Below are positions 17,181-25,829 of a stretch of 49,161 nucleotides of DNA, in pieces (the first letter of the stretch is position 1; every line of letters begins with the position of its first letter). The DNA comes from Syntrophaceae bacterium UBA2251 (GTDB lineage Bacteria; Desulfobacterota; Syntrophia; Syntrophales; UBA2251). The notes under the pieces are model-generated. The model was not told where the DNA came from, made no database searches, and worked only from the letters and a program-made list of their open reading frames with translations. The stretch lies in the NCBI GenBank assembly GCA_002347815.1, contig DDXV01000009.1, positions 1,499 to 50,659 on the forward strand, written 5' to 3'. The translations under genes were made by a program, and so were the position numbers.

Positions 17181-17209
17181 CGTATAGAGGGGTTGCCGCT
17201 AAATGTCAA
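17181..17209 (-). promoter_or_regulatory. hpf: strong sigma-70-type promoter for hpf, with palindrome
   Basis: On the minus strand: TTGACA (17209-17204), 17 bases, TATACG (17186-17181). An inverted repeat GGGGTTG (17189-17195) / CAACCCC (17207-17213) covers the spacer and the -35, so it may be an operator. Read on the plus strand the repeat is followed by TTTTT (17214-17218), so a plus-strand terminator is the alternative. Confidence 0.7.
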
Positions 17210-17222
17210 CCCCTTTTTGCAG

Positions 17223-18689
17223 TCAGAACAGGTTCTTCCGCCGGGAGGAGGGAAGAATGCCCATCATTTCCCGGTACTTGGCGACCGTCCTCCGGGCAAT
17301 CCCGATCCCGCGGGCACTCAGGCGCTTGGCGATCTCGCTGTCGCTCAGCGGTTTCTTGGGGTTTTCTGCGGCGATGAGCATGCGGATATCCTCCTTGACG
17401 CTCTTGGAGGCAATGGCCTCCCCGGTGGTGCGGTAAAGGCTGCTGCCGAAGAAGTACTTGAGTTCAAAGATGCCGCGGGGAGAATGCATGTATTTGTTGG
17501 TGACCACGCGGCTGATGGTTGATTCGTGCATCTCCACGTCGTCGGCCACGTCCCGCAGGATCAGGGGCTTCATGAAGTTGACCCCGTTGTCGAAAAACGC
17601 CCGCTGAAACCGGACGATGCTTTCCGTCACCTTCAGGATCGTCCGCTGACGCTGCTGAATGCTCTTGATGAGCCAGGTGGCGGATTGAACGCGGTCCTTG
17701 ATGTAACGCTTCCCGATCTCGGCGTCGGGGCGATGCCCCTGCCCGGCCATGACTTCGCGGTAGAAATTGCTGATCCGCAGCCGCGGCAGCCCTTCGTCGT
17801 TCAGGATCACCTTGTAGTCTTCACCCGACTTGACCACGAAGACGTCCGGGGTGATCGGTTGCGTGCGGTCCTCGCTGAAGGGGCTTCCGGGCTTGGGATC
17901 CATGTTGCGGATCAGCTGGACGGCCCGCATGACGTCATCGAGGTCGACCTTGAGCTTCCGCGCGACCTGGCCGTAGTTCTTCATCTCCAGATCGCGGAGA
18001 TGGCCCGTGATGATCCGTTCGATGAGCGGCGTTCCGAGACCGGTCATGCGCGCCTGGAGCAGGAGGCATTCCCCCAGATTGCGGGCGGCGATGCCGGGGG
18101 GATCGAACTCCTGGACCTTCCGGAGAACCGCCTCGACCGCCGGCTCGTCCACCTTCTCCTGTTCGGCAATCTCCCCGAGCGTCGCCGCCAGATAGCCGTT
18201 CGGATCGATGTTTCCGATGATCTGCTCTCCGATCCGCATCTCCGTCGGGGTCAGCGGCGACAGCTTCATCTGCCACATCAGGTGATCGGTCAGGGTCGGC
18301 TTGGATGTCAGCAGGTTGTCCCAGGTGTGGGTTTCGGCGTCGCTCCGGTCGTAGGTGACCCCCATCGGACCGTAGTCTTCGAGATAGTTGTCCCAGTCGA
18401 ACTCCGACTTGCCGTCGCCCTCGCCGGTCAACTCCTCCGTATGGGTGATCGGCTTGGTCTCCTCCGTCTCGTGGAGGCGGGTCTCGTCGACATCCTGGCC
18501 GCCCCCCCCCTCGTCCGGGTACTCGTCCGGCGCCACCTCTTCCAGCAGGGGGTTTTCCTCCAGCTCCTGATTGATCTGATCGACGAGTTCCAGGCGGGAC
18601 AGTTGCAGCAGTTTGATCGCCTGCTGCAGTTGCGGCGTCATGACGAGTTGCTGGGAGAGTTTCAGGTTCTGTCTTAATTCAAACGCCAT
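17223..18689 (-). CDS. rpoN: RNA polymerase sigma-54 factor
   Basis: A 488-residue sigma-54. Region I starts MAFELRQNLKLSQQLVMT with Gln- and Leu-rich activator-interacting helices. A charged acidic linker follows, then the core-binding domain, and the C-terminal RpoN box reads ARRTVAKYRE. Length and domain order are complete. The preferred start is the ATG at 18689, which overlaps the lptB stop by one base; a GTG at 18692 is also possible. Translational coupling to lptB is likely. It directs promoters with -24/-12 elements and needs activator ATPases. No clear -24/-12 promoter was found in the intergenic regions of this window. Confidence 0.96.
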   Translation of the reverse strand: MAFELRQNLKLSQQLVMTPQLQQAIKLLQLSRLELVDQINQELEENPLLEEVAPDEYPDEGGGGQDVDETRLHETEETKPITHTEELTGEGDGKSEFDWDNYLEDYGPMGVTYDRSDAETHTWDNLLTSKPTLTDHLMWQMKLSPLTPTEMRIGEQIIGNIDPNGYLAATLGEIAEQEKVDEPAVEAVLRKVQEFDPPGIAARNLGECLLLQARMTGLGTPLIERIITGHLRDLEMKNYGQVARKLKVDLDDVMRAVQLIRNMDPKPGSPFSEDRTQPITPDVFVVKSGEDYKVILNDEGLPRLRISNFYREVMAGQGHRPDAEIGKRYIKDRVQSATWLIKSIQQRQRTILKVTESIVRFQRAFFDNGVNFMKPLILRDVADDVEMHESTISRVVTNKYMHSPRGIFELKYFFGSSLYRTTGEAIASKSVKEDIRMLIAAENPKKPLSDSEIAKRLSARGIGIARRTVAKYREMMGILPSSRRKNLF

Positions 18690-19468
18690 CACGCAATATC
18701 GTTCGCAGGTGTTTCGCCGGTCGTTTTTCGGGGCGCTTCGGCGGAGAAACTGAAATCTTCCCCGAAATAGATCTTGCGGGCGATCTCGCTCCGGGCGATC
18801 GAATCAGGATCGCCCTCCACGAGAATGGCGCCCTCGTTGACGATGTAGGCGCGGTCGCACACCGTCAGGGTCTCCCGGACGTTATGGTCGGAAATGATAA
18901 CCCCAATCCCCTTTCCTTTCAACTTAAAGATGATCTTCTGGATGTCCGCGACGGCCAGGGGATCGATCCCGGCGAAGGGCTCGTCCAGGAGGATGAACTT
19001 GGGAGAGGTCACCAGGGCGCGGGTAATCTCTACCCGGCGTCGCTCCCCCCCCGACAGGGCATATGCGGGACTGCGGGCCAGGGGCGTCAGGTCCAGTTCG
19101 GCCAGCAGTTCGCCCAGCCGACGCTGGCGCTCCCGACGGTCGATATCCAGGATCTCCAGGATGGCCAGGATGTTCTCCTCGACGGTCAGTTTGCGGAATA
19201 TGGACGGTTCCTGCGGGAGATAATTCAGCCCCTTGCGCGCCCGGAGGTACATCGGACAGGCGCTGATGTCCTCTCCCCCGAGAAGGATGCGGCCTTCATC
19301 GGGCTTGATGAGGCCGACGATCATGTAGAACGTCGTCGTCTTGCCGGCGCCGTTCGGCCCCAGCAGGCCGACCACCTCGCCGGGCCGGATCGTCAGATCG
19401 ACGCCGTTCACCACCCGGCGTCCCCCGTAAATCTTCGTGAGTCGTTCCGCGGTCAGGGCCCCCATCAC
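18689..19468 (-). CDS. lptB: LPS export ABC transporter ATPase LptB
   Basis: A 259-residue ABC ATPase. Walker A GPNGAGKTT, signature ALSGGERRRVE, Walker B FILLDEPFAGIDP and the H-loop ISDHN are all present. The Q-loop reads YLPQEPSIFRKL, which is typical of LptB. The protein powers extraction of lipopolysaccharide from the inner membrane with LptF and LptG, which are not in this window. It starts with GTG at 19468, or ATG at 19465, right after lptA, and ends in rpoN. A C-terminal extension of about 15 residues is common in this group. Confidence 0.95.
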   Translation of the reverse strand: MMGALTAERLTKIYGGRRVVNGVDLTIRPGEVVGLLGPNGAGKTTTFYMIVGLIKPDEGRILLGGEDISACPMYLRARKGLNYLPQEPSIFRKLTVEENILAILEILDIDRRERQRRLGELLAELDLTPLARSPAYALSGGERRRVEITRALVTSPKFILLDEPFAGIDPLAVADIQKIIFKLKGKGIGVIISDHNVRETLTVCDRAYIVNEGAILVEGDPDSIARSEIARKIYFGEDFSFSAEAPRKTTGETPANDIA

Positions 19469-19469
19469 G

Positions 19470-20036
19470 TCATTTCCGCCTGTCCTTTTTTTCGGAGGGA
19501 TAGATGGTCGCCGTCACCCGCTTGTTCGGATCCGCTTCGACGACCCCGCGATTCTCGTTCAGGAAAACGACGATTTTCTGACCCCGGATGACATTCGCGC
19601 CTTCACGCATGACGGCGTTTCCGGTCATGACCACCCGCTGTTCCTCCTGATAAAAGACGGCCTCCTCCCCCGTCACGACCCGGGCGCCCTGGATCACGCG
19701 GACATGGCCCTTGGCCTCCACCCGCTCGATATCGCCCGGACCTTTCTCCTCCCCGCCTTTTTCGACTTTTTCCGGGCGGTCCGGGTCGCGGTCGGCCTTG
19801 CGGTAAAACAGGATGAGCCGGTCGGCGTGGATCGCACGGTCTCCCTGAACGGCCACTGCATTTCCGGAGAAAACCACCATCTTCTTCTCGCTGAAGGCCT
19901 CCAGGCGGTCGGAGACGATCCGGATGGGCTGGTTCGAGTCGACCCGGATCCCCTTCTTCGCCGCGGCCTCCTCCGCCGCGAGGGACAGGGGCGACAACAC
20001 CAACCAGACCAGAAGAAGCGAGAGGATCTTCTTCAC
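19470..20036 (-). CDS. lptA: periplasmic LPS transport protein LptA
   Basis: A 188-residue protein with a signal peptide (about residues 1-20, cleavage after LAA). It then has OstA-type beta-jellyroll segments: SDRLEAFSEKKMVVFSGNAVAVQGD and a second repeat VEAKGHVRVIQGARVVTGEEAVFYQEEQRVVMTGNAVM. LptA forms the periplasmic bridge that carries LPS to the outer membrane. The start is GTG at 20036 with GAGGTGACCCC upstream, and it overlaps the lptC stop (GTGA). A charged insertion (EKVEKGGEEKGPGD) between the jellyroll repeats is unusual but short. Confidence 0.9.
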   Translation of the reverse strand: MKKILSLLLVWLVLSPLSLAAEEAAAKKGIRVDSNQPIRIVSDRLEAFSEKKMVVFSGNAVAVQGDRAIHADRLILFYRKADRDPDRPEKVEKGGEEKGPGDIERVEAKGHVRVIQGARVVTGEEAVFYQEEQRVVMTGNAVMREGANVIRGQKIVVFLNENRGVVEADPNKRVTATIYPSEKKDRRK

Positions 20037-20605
20037 GGGGTCACCTCGGCCTTCACCTTCGAGAACAGCCTCAGGTCCCGATCGGCCAGAGAAATCTTCA
20101 TTCCCACCCCCTGCACACGGATCCCCCGTCCCTCCAAGGTGACGGGGTCGTCCGTCAAGATCTTGCGCCCGGCGTGATCGTACCGCAGCCGGTCCGTCCG
20201 TACGGTCTCTCCCCGGTGGGTCACCAGCGTCACATGCCCGGCCAACTCCAGATCCCGGGTGTCGGTGTTCAGCCGGGCCCGGTCTCCCGTCAGGAGGTAG
20301 GTGTCGCCGTCGCTGCGGAGCAGCCGGATCCGGACGCGCTCGAACAGGGCCAGGTTATCCTTCTTCATATATTTCGCCAAGGCGGCTTGGATCTCCCACC
20401 GGGAAGCGTCGTCGCTCACTTCCTGGAAGCGGACGTCCCGGATTTCCAGGTCCGCGCTGCCGGGTCTGATCTGAAGCTGTACCTGCTCCGGGGTTCTGGA
20501 AAAGGAGTGGAACAGGACGACCGCGCCCACGCACACGATCGCGACGGCCGCCCCGGCAAGCGCGAGGCGTTTTCTCTTCAGGATCCCTCCGATCGGCATA
20601 CCCAT
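20033..20605 (-). CDS. lptC: LPS export protein LptC
   Basis: A 190-residue protein with one N-terminal membrane anchor (about residues 12-34) and a periplasmic OstA-like domain. The domain has the YMKKDNLALFERVRI strand pattern and the TGDRARLNTDTRDLELAGHVTL segment shared with LptA. LptC passes LPS from LptB2FG to LptA. It overlaps lptA by 4 bases and is preceded by kdsC. The family call comes from size, topology and position; single-sequence similarity to LptC is low, as is normal for the family. Confidence 0.85.
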   Translation of the reverse strand: MGMPIGGILKRKRLALAGAAVAIVCVGAVVLFHSFSRTPEQVQLQIRPGSADLEIRDVRFQEVSDDASRWEIQAALAKYMKKDNLALFERVRIRLLRSDGDTYLLTGDRARLNTDTRDLELAGHVTLVTHRGETVRTDRLRYDHAGRKILTDDPVTLEGRGIRVQGVGMKISLADRDLRLFSKVKAEVTP

Positions 20606-20682
20606 TCCCGCCGCGAGCGCCGCGCACCCCCTGCCACTGTCCTATAGCATTCACCCGGAGGCCTGTAAAGACGAATCGGAAC

Positions 20683-21225
20683 TCAGGCAAACGCGTAGCG
20701 CTCGCCGATACTTGGCCAGACCCCGTGGGCCTGGAGGATGAGTTCGCAGACCTCCCGGACCGCCCCCCGCCCCCCCTGCTTCCGGGTGACGTAATCGACT
20801 GTTCGAAGAACTTCCTCCGCGGCATCGGCCACGCCGACCGCCAGCCCGACGCGCTTCAGCAGGGGAATATCGACGATATCGTCCCCCACATAGGCCACCT
20901 CGTCGGCCGACACGCCGCGGCGGGGAAGCAGCTCCTCGAAAACGGCGAGTTTGTCGAAGCTCTGCTGATGCACCTCCCGGATTCCCAGGTCCCGGGCGCG
21001 GTGCTCAACCACCCGGGACAGGCGTCCCGTGATGATGACGACATCGACACCACTGCGCATCAGCATCTTCAGTCCGTGACCGTCCTTGACATCGAAGTGC
21101 TTGCTTTCACGCCCTTCGTCGTCCATGATAATCCGCCCATCCGTCAGCACGCCGTCCACATCGAGAATCAGCAACCGGATTTTCGCCGCCAGCGCCAGAA
21201 CCTTCTCCCTGTCCGCATCCGTCAT
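20683..21225 (-). CDS. kdsC: KDO 8-phosphate phosphatase
   Basis: A 180-residue HAD-superfamily phosphatase, the usual KdsC length. Motif I is LDVDGVLTDG with the nucleophile Asp, then the KdsC-type ESKHFDVKDGHGLKML, motif II IITGRLS, and motif IV YVGDDIVDIPLL. It removes phosphate from KDO 8-phosphate to give KDO for lipid A core synthesis. A good ribosome-binding site, GAGGTGAACG, lies before the ATG at 21225. It sits between kdsA and lptC, so LPS precursor synthesis and export are encoded together. Confidence 0.95.
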   Translation of the reverse strand: MTDADREKVLALAAKIRLLILDVDGVLTDGRIIMDDEGRESKHFDVKDGHGLKMLMRSGVDVVIITGRLSRVVEHRARDLGIREVHQQSFDKLAVFEELLPRRGVSADEVAYVGDDIVDIPLLKRVGLAVGVADAAEEVLRTVDYVTRKQGGRGAVREVCELILQAHGVWPSIGERYAFA

Positions 21226-21384
21226 CGTTCACCTCACGTCCTTATCCCTTTTTCAGTCATCCTGGAGGATTTTTGCCCACCCTTCAATCGCATGCGGGGC
21301 GCCCCGCCTGCCGGGGTCGGGTCGGCGGGTCTCCCGCCCCTCGACGGACGCGAGCGGCGCACTTGAGCGGCGGGTTCGCGGCCA

Positions 21385-22215
21385 TCAAAGGGTTTCCCTG
21401 ACGAGGCGGTCGATCGCGATGAGGGTCTTGAGGAGGCCGGGCAGCGTGTCGAGCGCCAGGGAGTTGGGTCCATCGCACCGGGCCTGAGAGGGGTCCGGAT
21501 AAACCTCGAGAAACAGTCCGTCCACCCCCGCCGCCACCGCCGCCCGGCAGAGGTAGGGCACCATGTCGCGATCGCCGCCCGAGGCGTTTCCGCTCCCCCC
21601 GGGGAGCTGAACGCTGTGCGTGGCGTCGAAGACCACGGGAAAGCCCAGGGAACGGAGAATGGGCAGCGCGCGGAAGTCGGCAACCAGGTTATGGTATCCG
21701 AAGCTGGTTCCGCGCTCCGTCAGAATGATGCGCTCGTTGCCCGCCGCCCGGGCCTTTTCGACCATCGGGGCACAGTCCGAGGGGGCGAGAAACTGACCCT
21801 TCTTGAGGTTGATGACGCCCGCGCGACGCGCCACCTCCATGACAAAGTCCGTCTGGCGGCAGAGAAAGGCCGGCACCTGCAGAACGTCCGCCACCGCGGC
21901 GGCGGGTCCAATCTCCTCGAAACGATGTACATCCGTCAGAACGGGAACATCGCACTCCCGCTTGACGGCAGCCAGAATCTCCAGACCCTCCCTGAGACCC
22001 GGCCCGCGGAATCCCTCCAGAGCGGTCCGGTTCGCCTTGTCGTAGGAGGCCTTGAAGATCAGACCGATATCCAGCGCCCCGGCGAGCGTCTTGAGATAAC
22101 GGGCGATCTCCAGGGCTTTCGCTTCCGTTTCCAGGACGCAAGGCCCGGCGATCAGGGCCAGGGGGGCTCCCCCCCCCAGAGCGACGCTCCCCACCATGAC
22201 CTGTTTCGTCTTCAT
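21385..22215 (-). CDS. kdsA: KDO 8-phosphate synthase
   Basis: A 276-residue enzyme that condenses phosphoenolpyruvate with arabinose 5-phosphate. Family motifs are LIAGPCVLE, LIFKASYDKANRT, TDVHRFEE, CRQTDF and the C-terminal DATHSVQLPGG. The segment FDATHSVQLPGG and the absence of a Cys in the ligand position near the N-terminus would need alignment to decide metal dependence. The ATG at 22215 overlaps the stop of the upstream TPR gene (ATGA). The gap of about 160 bases to kdsC shows no clear terminator. Confidence 0.95.
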   Translation of the reverse strand: MKTKQVMVGSVALGGGAPLALIAGPCVLETEAKALEIARYLKTLAGALDIGLIFKASYDKANRTALEGFRGPGLREGLEILAAVKRECDVPVLTDVHRFEEIGPAAAVADVLQVPAFLCRQTDFVMEVARRAGVINLKKGQFLAPSDCAPMVEKARAAGNERIILTERGTSFGYHNLVADFRALPILRSLGFPVVFDATHSVQLPGGSGNASGGDRDMVPYLCRAAVAAGVDGLFLEVYPDPSQARCDGPNSLALDTLPGLLKTLIAIDRLVRETL

Positions 22216-24242
22216 TGTTTTTCACCCATTTTTCTCTCCAGGAGGAGGATCTTCATCCGCGGGATCTTGTTCCCCGCCCGGACGTGTTCCGGGTTCAGCT
22301 CATAGGCCTTTTCGAAGGCCTGAAGGGCGTCCTCGTAGTCCCGGTTCCTTTCGTGGAGGAGCCCCAGGCGGTAGAGGACCTCCGCGTTTTCGGGGTCGTA
22401 CTTCAGGGAGGCCTGGTAGGCTTCGATGGCGGCACCGGTCTTCCCCTGCCGCTCGTACGCATATCCCAGCGCTTCGTGATGGGATGGCTTCCGGGGATTC
22501 AGGGCGATCAGCTTCCGGTAGGTCTGCACCGCCTCTTCATATCGTCCCTCCTCCATGTAGCGATCCGCCAGGACATCGAGGGCCCCGTCGTTCGGCCCGG
22601 CGGCCGCGGCCCGCTCGTACTGGGCGATGGCCTCCTTCTTCCGGCCCAGCTTTTCGTAAACGTCCGCCAGCTGCTGCCGAAGCTGGGGGTCCCGTTTTCC
22701 AAAACGCAGGGCCTTTTCATAGTTTTCGGCCGCCAGGCCGTACTTTTTCGCTTCCGCGTAGGAGAAGCCGAGCTGCGCGTAGACGTCCGCCTTCTGCGGC
22801 GACACCTTGACCAGGCGTTCATACCCCGTGGCGGCCGCGGCATAGCGGCCGGAACGGAACTCCAGATCGGCCAGCCCCTTCAGGGCGTCGGCATCCTCCG
22901 GTTTGAGTTTCAGCACCTGACGATACTCCCGTGCCGCCTCCCGGTCCATCTTGAGCTTTTCATAGGCGGCCGCCAGGTTGAAGCGGACGATGGCGTTTCC
23001 GGGCTCGATGGCCAGGGCCTTCCGGTCGTACGCCACCTCCTCGCGGGTCAGGCCCTTGTTTCCCAGGGCCAGCGCGAGGTTGGCATGCGCCAGGGCATTG
23101 CGCGGCTGGCGCTTGACGATTTCCCGATACACGCGGATGGCCTCCTCGTTCTTACCGGCCTTGAGACTGGCGGCCGCGAGTGCCATCCGGGCGTAATCCG
23201 CTTCCGGCGTCCGTTTCAGGACGGCCCGGTAGGCCTCGATGGCCGCCGGGTAATCCTTCGTCATTTCATAGGCCTCCCCCAATCTGAACTGAAGCGCCTC
23301 CTGGTGGGGGTCCAGCGCCAGGGATTTCCGGTAGAGGTCGACCGCCCGGGGCCATCGCCCCAGATTGCCGCTGGCAAACGCCATGTGCGCGTAAATCGCC
23401 GCTTCGCCAGGGGACAGGGCAAGGAGCCTCTCGCCCGTGCGGATGACCGCGGCGTCGTCTTTCCCCGCCGCATAGGCCTTGAGGAGTTCCCTCAGGGCGG
23501 TCAGGTCTTCCGGATTCTGGCGAACCACCTCCGCGTAATGGCGGATGGCCCGCTCGATCTCACCGGACCGCAGGTAGATCCCCCCCAGCATCTTCCGGAC
23601 GTTCGCGTCGGCCGGGTTCATGCGGATCGCCGCTTCGAGATAGTCGATCCGTTCTTTCAGGCTTTCGCTGGCGCGGGCATGGCGCAACCAGTCCTGCGGC
23701 GTGACGACCGCCTGGACGGGAATGGCGGCAATGGCGGTTTCCCGGTAGCGGATCCGAATCGGCTCGGCGGGCAGGCGCGTCGTCCCTTCCGGACGGCCCC
23801 GCTCCGCCATGGCCCGGTCGACCAAGTCCACCCCCCTCAGGATGCGCCCCTCATCGCGCTCGCCGCCGACGCCACCGATATCGACGCTGACGCCGCGGGA
23901 CAGCAGGTCATCGGACACGACCCCATGAAGGATGAACTCATCCCGGTACGTCACCGTAAACGTCTCGGACGGATTCAGGCGGAAATCCCGCCCGTTCCGC
24001 TCTCCGGTCAGACCGTAAACGCGGGGCGGCCCGCCCAGGACGTAAAAGGACAGGGCATTTCGGACCCGCGTCAAACCGAAGAGCGGATCATGCTGGGGAT
24101 CCCTGATGACGAAACCGAGCCAGAGTCCGCCCAGAAGAAGACCCGGAACGAGCAGCCCGGCCGCGGCGGCGCCCCATCGCCGCCGGGCCTTTGTTTTCCC
24201 GTCGACCCGCCGGTCTCCCGGGGGGATATCCGGACGCCGCAT
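22212..24242 (-). CDS. membrane-anchored tetratricopeptide repeat protein
   Basis: A protein of about 676 residues. A membrane segment (about residues 25-45) precedes a non-repeat region of about 150 residues with an 'FTVTYRDEFIL' beta-type stretch. From about residue 190 to the end there are roughly twelve TPR units with the usual pattern (for example YDAxxxYxKAL, YERLVKVSPQKADVYAQLG, YEKAYELNPEH). The start at 24242 (MRRPDIPPGD) is preferred because AAAGGGGG lies at a normal distance; ATG at 24266 is the alternative. TPR arrays bind proteins; the gene's place between xerD and kdsA gives no specific role. It overlaps kdsA by 4 bases. Confidence 0.85.
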   Translation of the reverse strand: MRRPDIPPGDRRVDGKTKARRRWGAAAAGLLVPGLLLGGLWLGFVIRDPQHDPLFGLTRVRNALSFYVLGGPPRVYGLTGERNGRDFRLNPSETFTVTYRDEFILHGVVSDDLLSRGVSVDIGGVGGERDEGRILRGVDLVDRAMAERGRPEGTTRLPAEPIRIRYRETAIAAIPVQAVVTPQDWLRHARASESLKERIDYLEAAIRMNPADANVRKMLGGIYLRSGEIERAIRHYAEVVRQNPEDLTALRELLKAYAAGKDDAAVIRTGERLLALSPGEAAIYAHMAFASGNLGRWPRAVDLYRKSLALDPHQEALQFRLGEAYEMTKDYPAAIEAYRAVLKRTPEADYARMALAAASLKAGKNEEAIRVYREIVKRQPRNALAHANLALALGNKGLTREEVAYDRKALAIEPGNAIVRFNLAAAYEKLKMDREAAREYRQVLKLKPEDADALKGLADLEFRSGRYAAAATGYERLVKVSPQKADVYAQLGFSYAEAKKYGLAAENYEKALRFGKRDPQLRQQLADVYEKLGRKKEAIAQYERAAAAGPNDGALDVLADRYMEEGRYEEAVQTYRKLIALNPRKPSHHEALGYAYERQGKTGAAIEAYQASLKYDPENAEVLYRLGLLHERNRDYEDALQAFEKAYELNPEHVRAGNKIPRMKILLLERKMGEKQ

Positions 24243-24366
24243 CAACGCACGGCCCCCTTTCGGCATCCTTCGTCGGTCTGTCCGTTCATGTCCTTAGTCC
24301 CTCCCGGTTCCGAGCAACCGCCCCTGACGGTCAGTCCACGCCCAGGGCGGTTCAGGCCGCCGGCAT

Positions 24367-25254
24367 TCATCCGCGGGGATGAAACCGCCGGTGGATGTCC
24401 TTCAGCCGCTCCCGCGTCATGTGGGTATAGATCTGTGTGGTCGATATGTCGGCATGTCCCAGCATGATCTGGACAGAGCGAAGATCGGCGCCGCCCTCGA
24501 GCAGATGCGAGGCGAAGGAATGCCGGAACGTGTGGGGATGGACGCGCTTCGCAAGCCCCGCCCGGCGGCTGTAGGTCGCGATGAGCTTCCAGAGGCCTTG
24601 CCGGGTAAACGCCTTTCCCCGCCGGGTCAGGAAGAGAATGTCGGAAGACGCCCCCGTCAAAAACAACGGCCGGGCCTCGTCCACATAAACCCGGACGGCC
24701 TCGTAGGCGGAACGGCCGACGGGGACGATCCGTTCCTTGCTCCCCTTGCCCATGACCGTGAGATAGCCGATCTGCCACTGGATGTTGCCGAGTCGGAGCA
24801 GGATCAGCTCCGTCACGCGGACCCCGGTGGCATACATCAGCTCCAGAATGGCCGTATCGCGCAGAGCCGCGGGCCCGTTCGTCCCCGGCCGGGCGAGCAG
24901 CAGTTCCATCTCCTGGCGATTCAGCACGTCCGGCAGCCGGAGCCCCGTCTTGGCGCGTTCGATGTGGGCCACCGGATTCTCGGTGATGATTCTCTCTCTC
25001 AAGAGGTACCGATAAAACCCCCGGATGGCCGCAAACCCCCGATTGATTGAGCTCGCGGCCAGCCCCGACCGTCTCAGGTCCGTCAGGTAGTCGAGCAGCC
25101 GCTCCGGATTGACAGCCAGGCCGTCCACCCCGTTCCGCTCCGACAGGAAGGCGCGATAGCGGCCCAGATCGTGTCGATAGGCCGCCAGCGTATGTCGGGA
25201 AGCCCCTTTTTCCACGGCGAGATAATTCAGGTAATCCTCGATTTGCGGCAACAT
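24367..25254 (-). CDS. xerD: tyrosine recombinase XerD
   Basis: A 295-residue site-specific recombinase. An N-terminal SAM-like core-binding domain (IEDYLNYLAVEKGASRHTLAAYRHDL) precedes the catalytic domain with ATGVRVTEL (first Arg), KGSKERIVP (Lys), HTFRHSFASHLL (His-x-x-Arg), LGHADISTTQIYTH (His and the nucleophile Tyr). The length and the absence of extra domains point to a XerD that resolves chromosome dimers. The ATG at 25254 is preceded by a C-run rather than a ribosome-binding site. It is the first gene of the minus-strand array. Whether it is XerC or XerD needs alignment; XerD is favoured by sequence style. Confidence 0.85.
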   Translation of the reverse strand: MLPQIEDYLNYLAVEKGASRHTLAAYRHDLGRYRAFLSERNGVDGLAVNPERLLDYLTDLRRSGLAASSINRGFAAIRGFYRYLLRERIITENPVAHIERAKTGLRLPDVLNRQEMELLLARPGTNGPAALRDTAILELMYATGVRVTELILLRLGNIQWQIGYLTVMGKGSKERIVPVGRSAYEAVRVYVDEARPLFLTGASSDILFLTRRGKAFTRQGLWKLIATYSRRAGLAKRVHPHTFRHSFASHLLEGGADLRSVQIMLGHADISTTQIYTHMTRERLKDIHRRFHPRG

Positions 25255-25319
25255 GGGGGGGTTTTAACCCATCTCGCGCGGAGACGCAAAGCATTTTTCC
25301 GTTCCCGGAGACAAATCTG

Positions 25320-25348
25320 TTGACATCGCGCAAGGCTTATGTTAATCG
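25320..25348 (+). promoter_or_regulatory. candidate promoter of the formate dehydrogenase operon
   Basis: TTGACA (25320-25325) with TAATCG (25343-25348) at 17-base spacing. A perfect TATAAT also lies at 25367-25372, without a good -35. Both are upstream of the first gene at 25452, in the divergent gap from xerD. Either or both may be used. Confidence 0.45.
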
Positions 25349-25377
25349 CACGGCGGTGAATTTAAATATAATTCTTC

Positions 25378-25392
25378 ATGACCGCCGGTCAT
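25378..25392. promoter_or_regulatory. perfect palindrome, possible operator
   Basis: ATGACCG (25378-25384), a single C, and CGGTCAT (25386-25392) form a 7-bp perfect inverted repeat. It lies 5 bases after a TATAAT box and 60 bases before the first gene of the formate dehydrogenase operon, about where transcription would start. Confidence 0.45.
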
Positions 25393-25451
25393 AATAAATC
25401 GCGTCCCACGGGGGGCAACCGGCCGCGTCAACCGCTGGAAAGAGGGGAAAA

Positions 25452-25829
25452 GTGATCCTTCGTGAAATAAAGGATCTTCTCGATGCCGAGGTTCTGGTCG
25501 GCGAGGATCAGATGGACATGGAGGTCAAAACGGCGTTCGGGGCCGATCTGATGAGCGACGTGCTGGCCTTTGCGCAATCGGGGAGCCTGCTTCTGACCGG
25601 ATTGACCAATCCGCAGGTGATCCGCACCGCGGATGTTCTCGATATCTCTGCGATCATCATCGTCCGCGGAAAGCGCCCTTCCCCGGATACGGTGCAACTG
25701 GCGGGAGATCTGGGGATCCCCATCCTGGTCACCCGCTTCATTCTCTTCGAGACCGCGGGGCGGCTGTACCAGTCCGGCATCCGCGGGTGTCTGGTGAAGG
25801 TGGATGGTTCCGTGCACAGCCATGGCTGA
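25452..25829 (+). CDS. DRTGG-domain protein (first copy)
   Basis: A 125-residue protein that starts MILREIKDLLDAEVLVGEDQ and continues AFGADLMSDVLAFAQSGSLLLTGLTNPQVIRTADVLDISAIIIVRGKRP, the DRTGG domain pattern. DRTGG domains of about 110 residues are found next to CBS domains, phosphotransacetylase and kinases; their ligand is unknown. The start codon is GTG at 25452 with AGAGGGG upstream. The stop overlaps the start of the next gene. It is a paralogue of the third gene of this module; the two flank an RsbW-like ATPase, which suggests a working unit. Confidence 0.8.
   Translation: MILREIKDLLDAEVLVGEDQMDMEVKTAFGADLMSDVLAFAQSGSLLLTGLTNPQVIRTADVLDISAIIIVRGKRPSPDTVQLAGDLGIPILVTRFILFETAGRLYQSGIRGCLVKVDGSVHSHG

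Noticed and set aside
22215..24467. 750-codon plus-strand frame over the TPR gene
   Set aside because: Shadow; the minus strand has regular TPR units and an overlap with kdsA.
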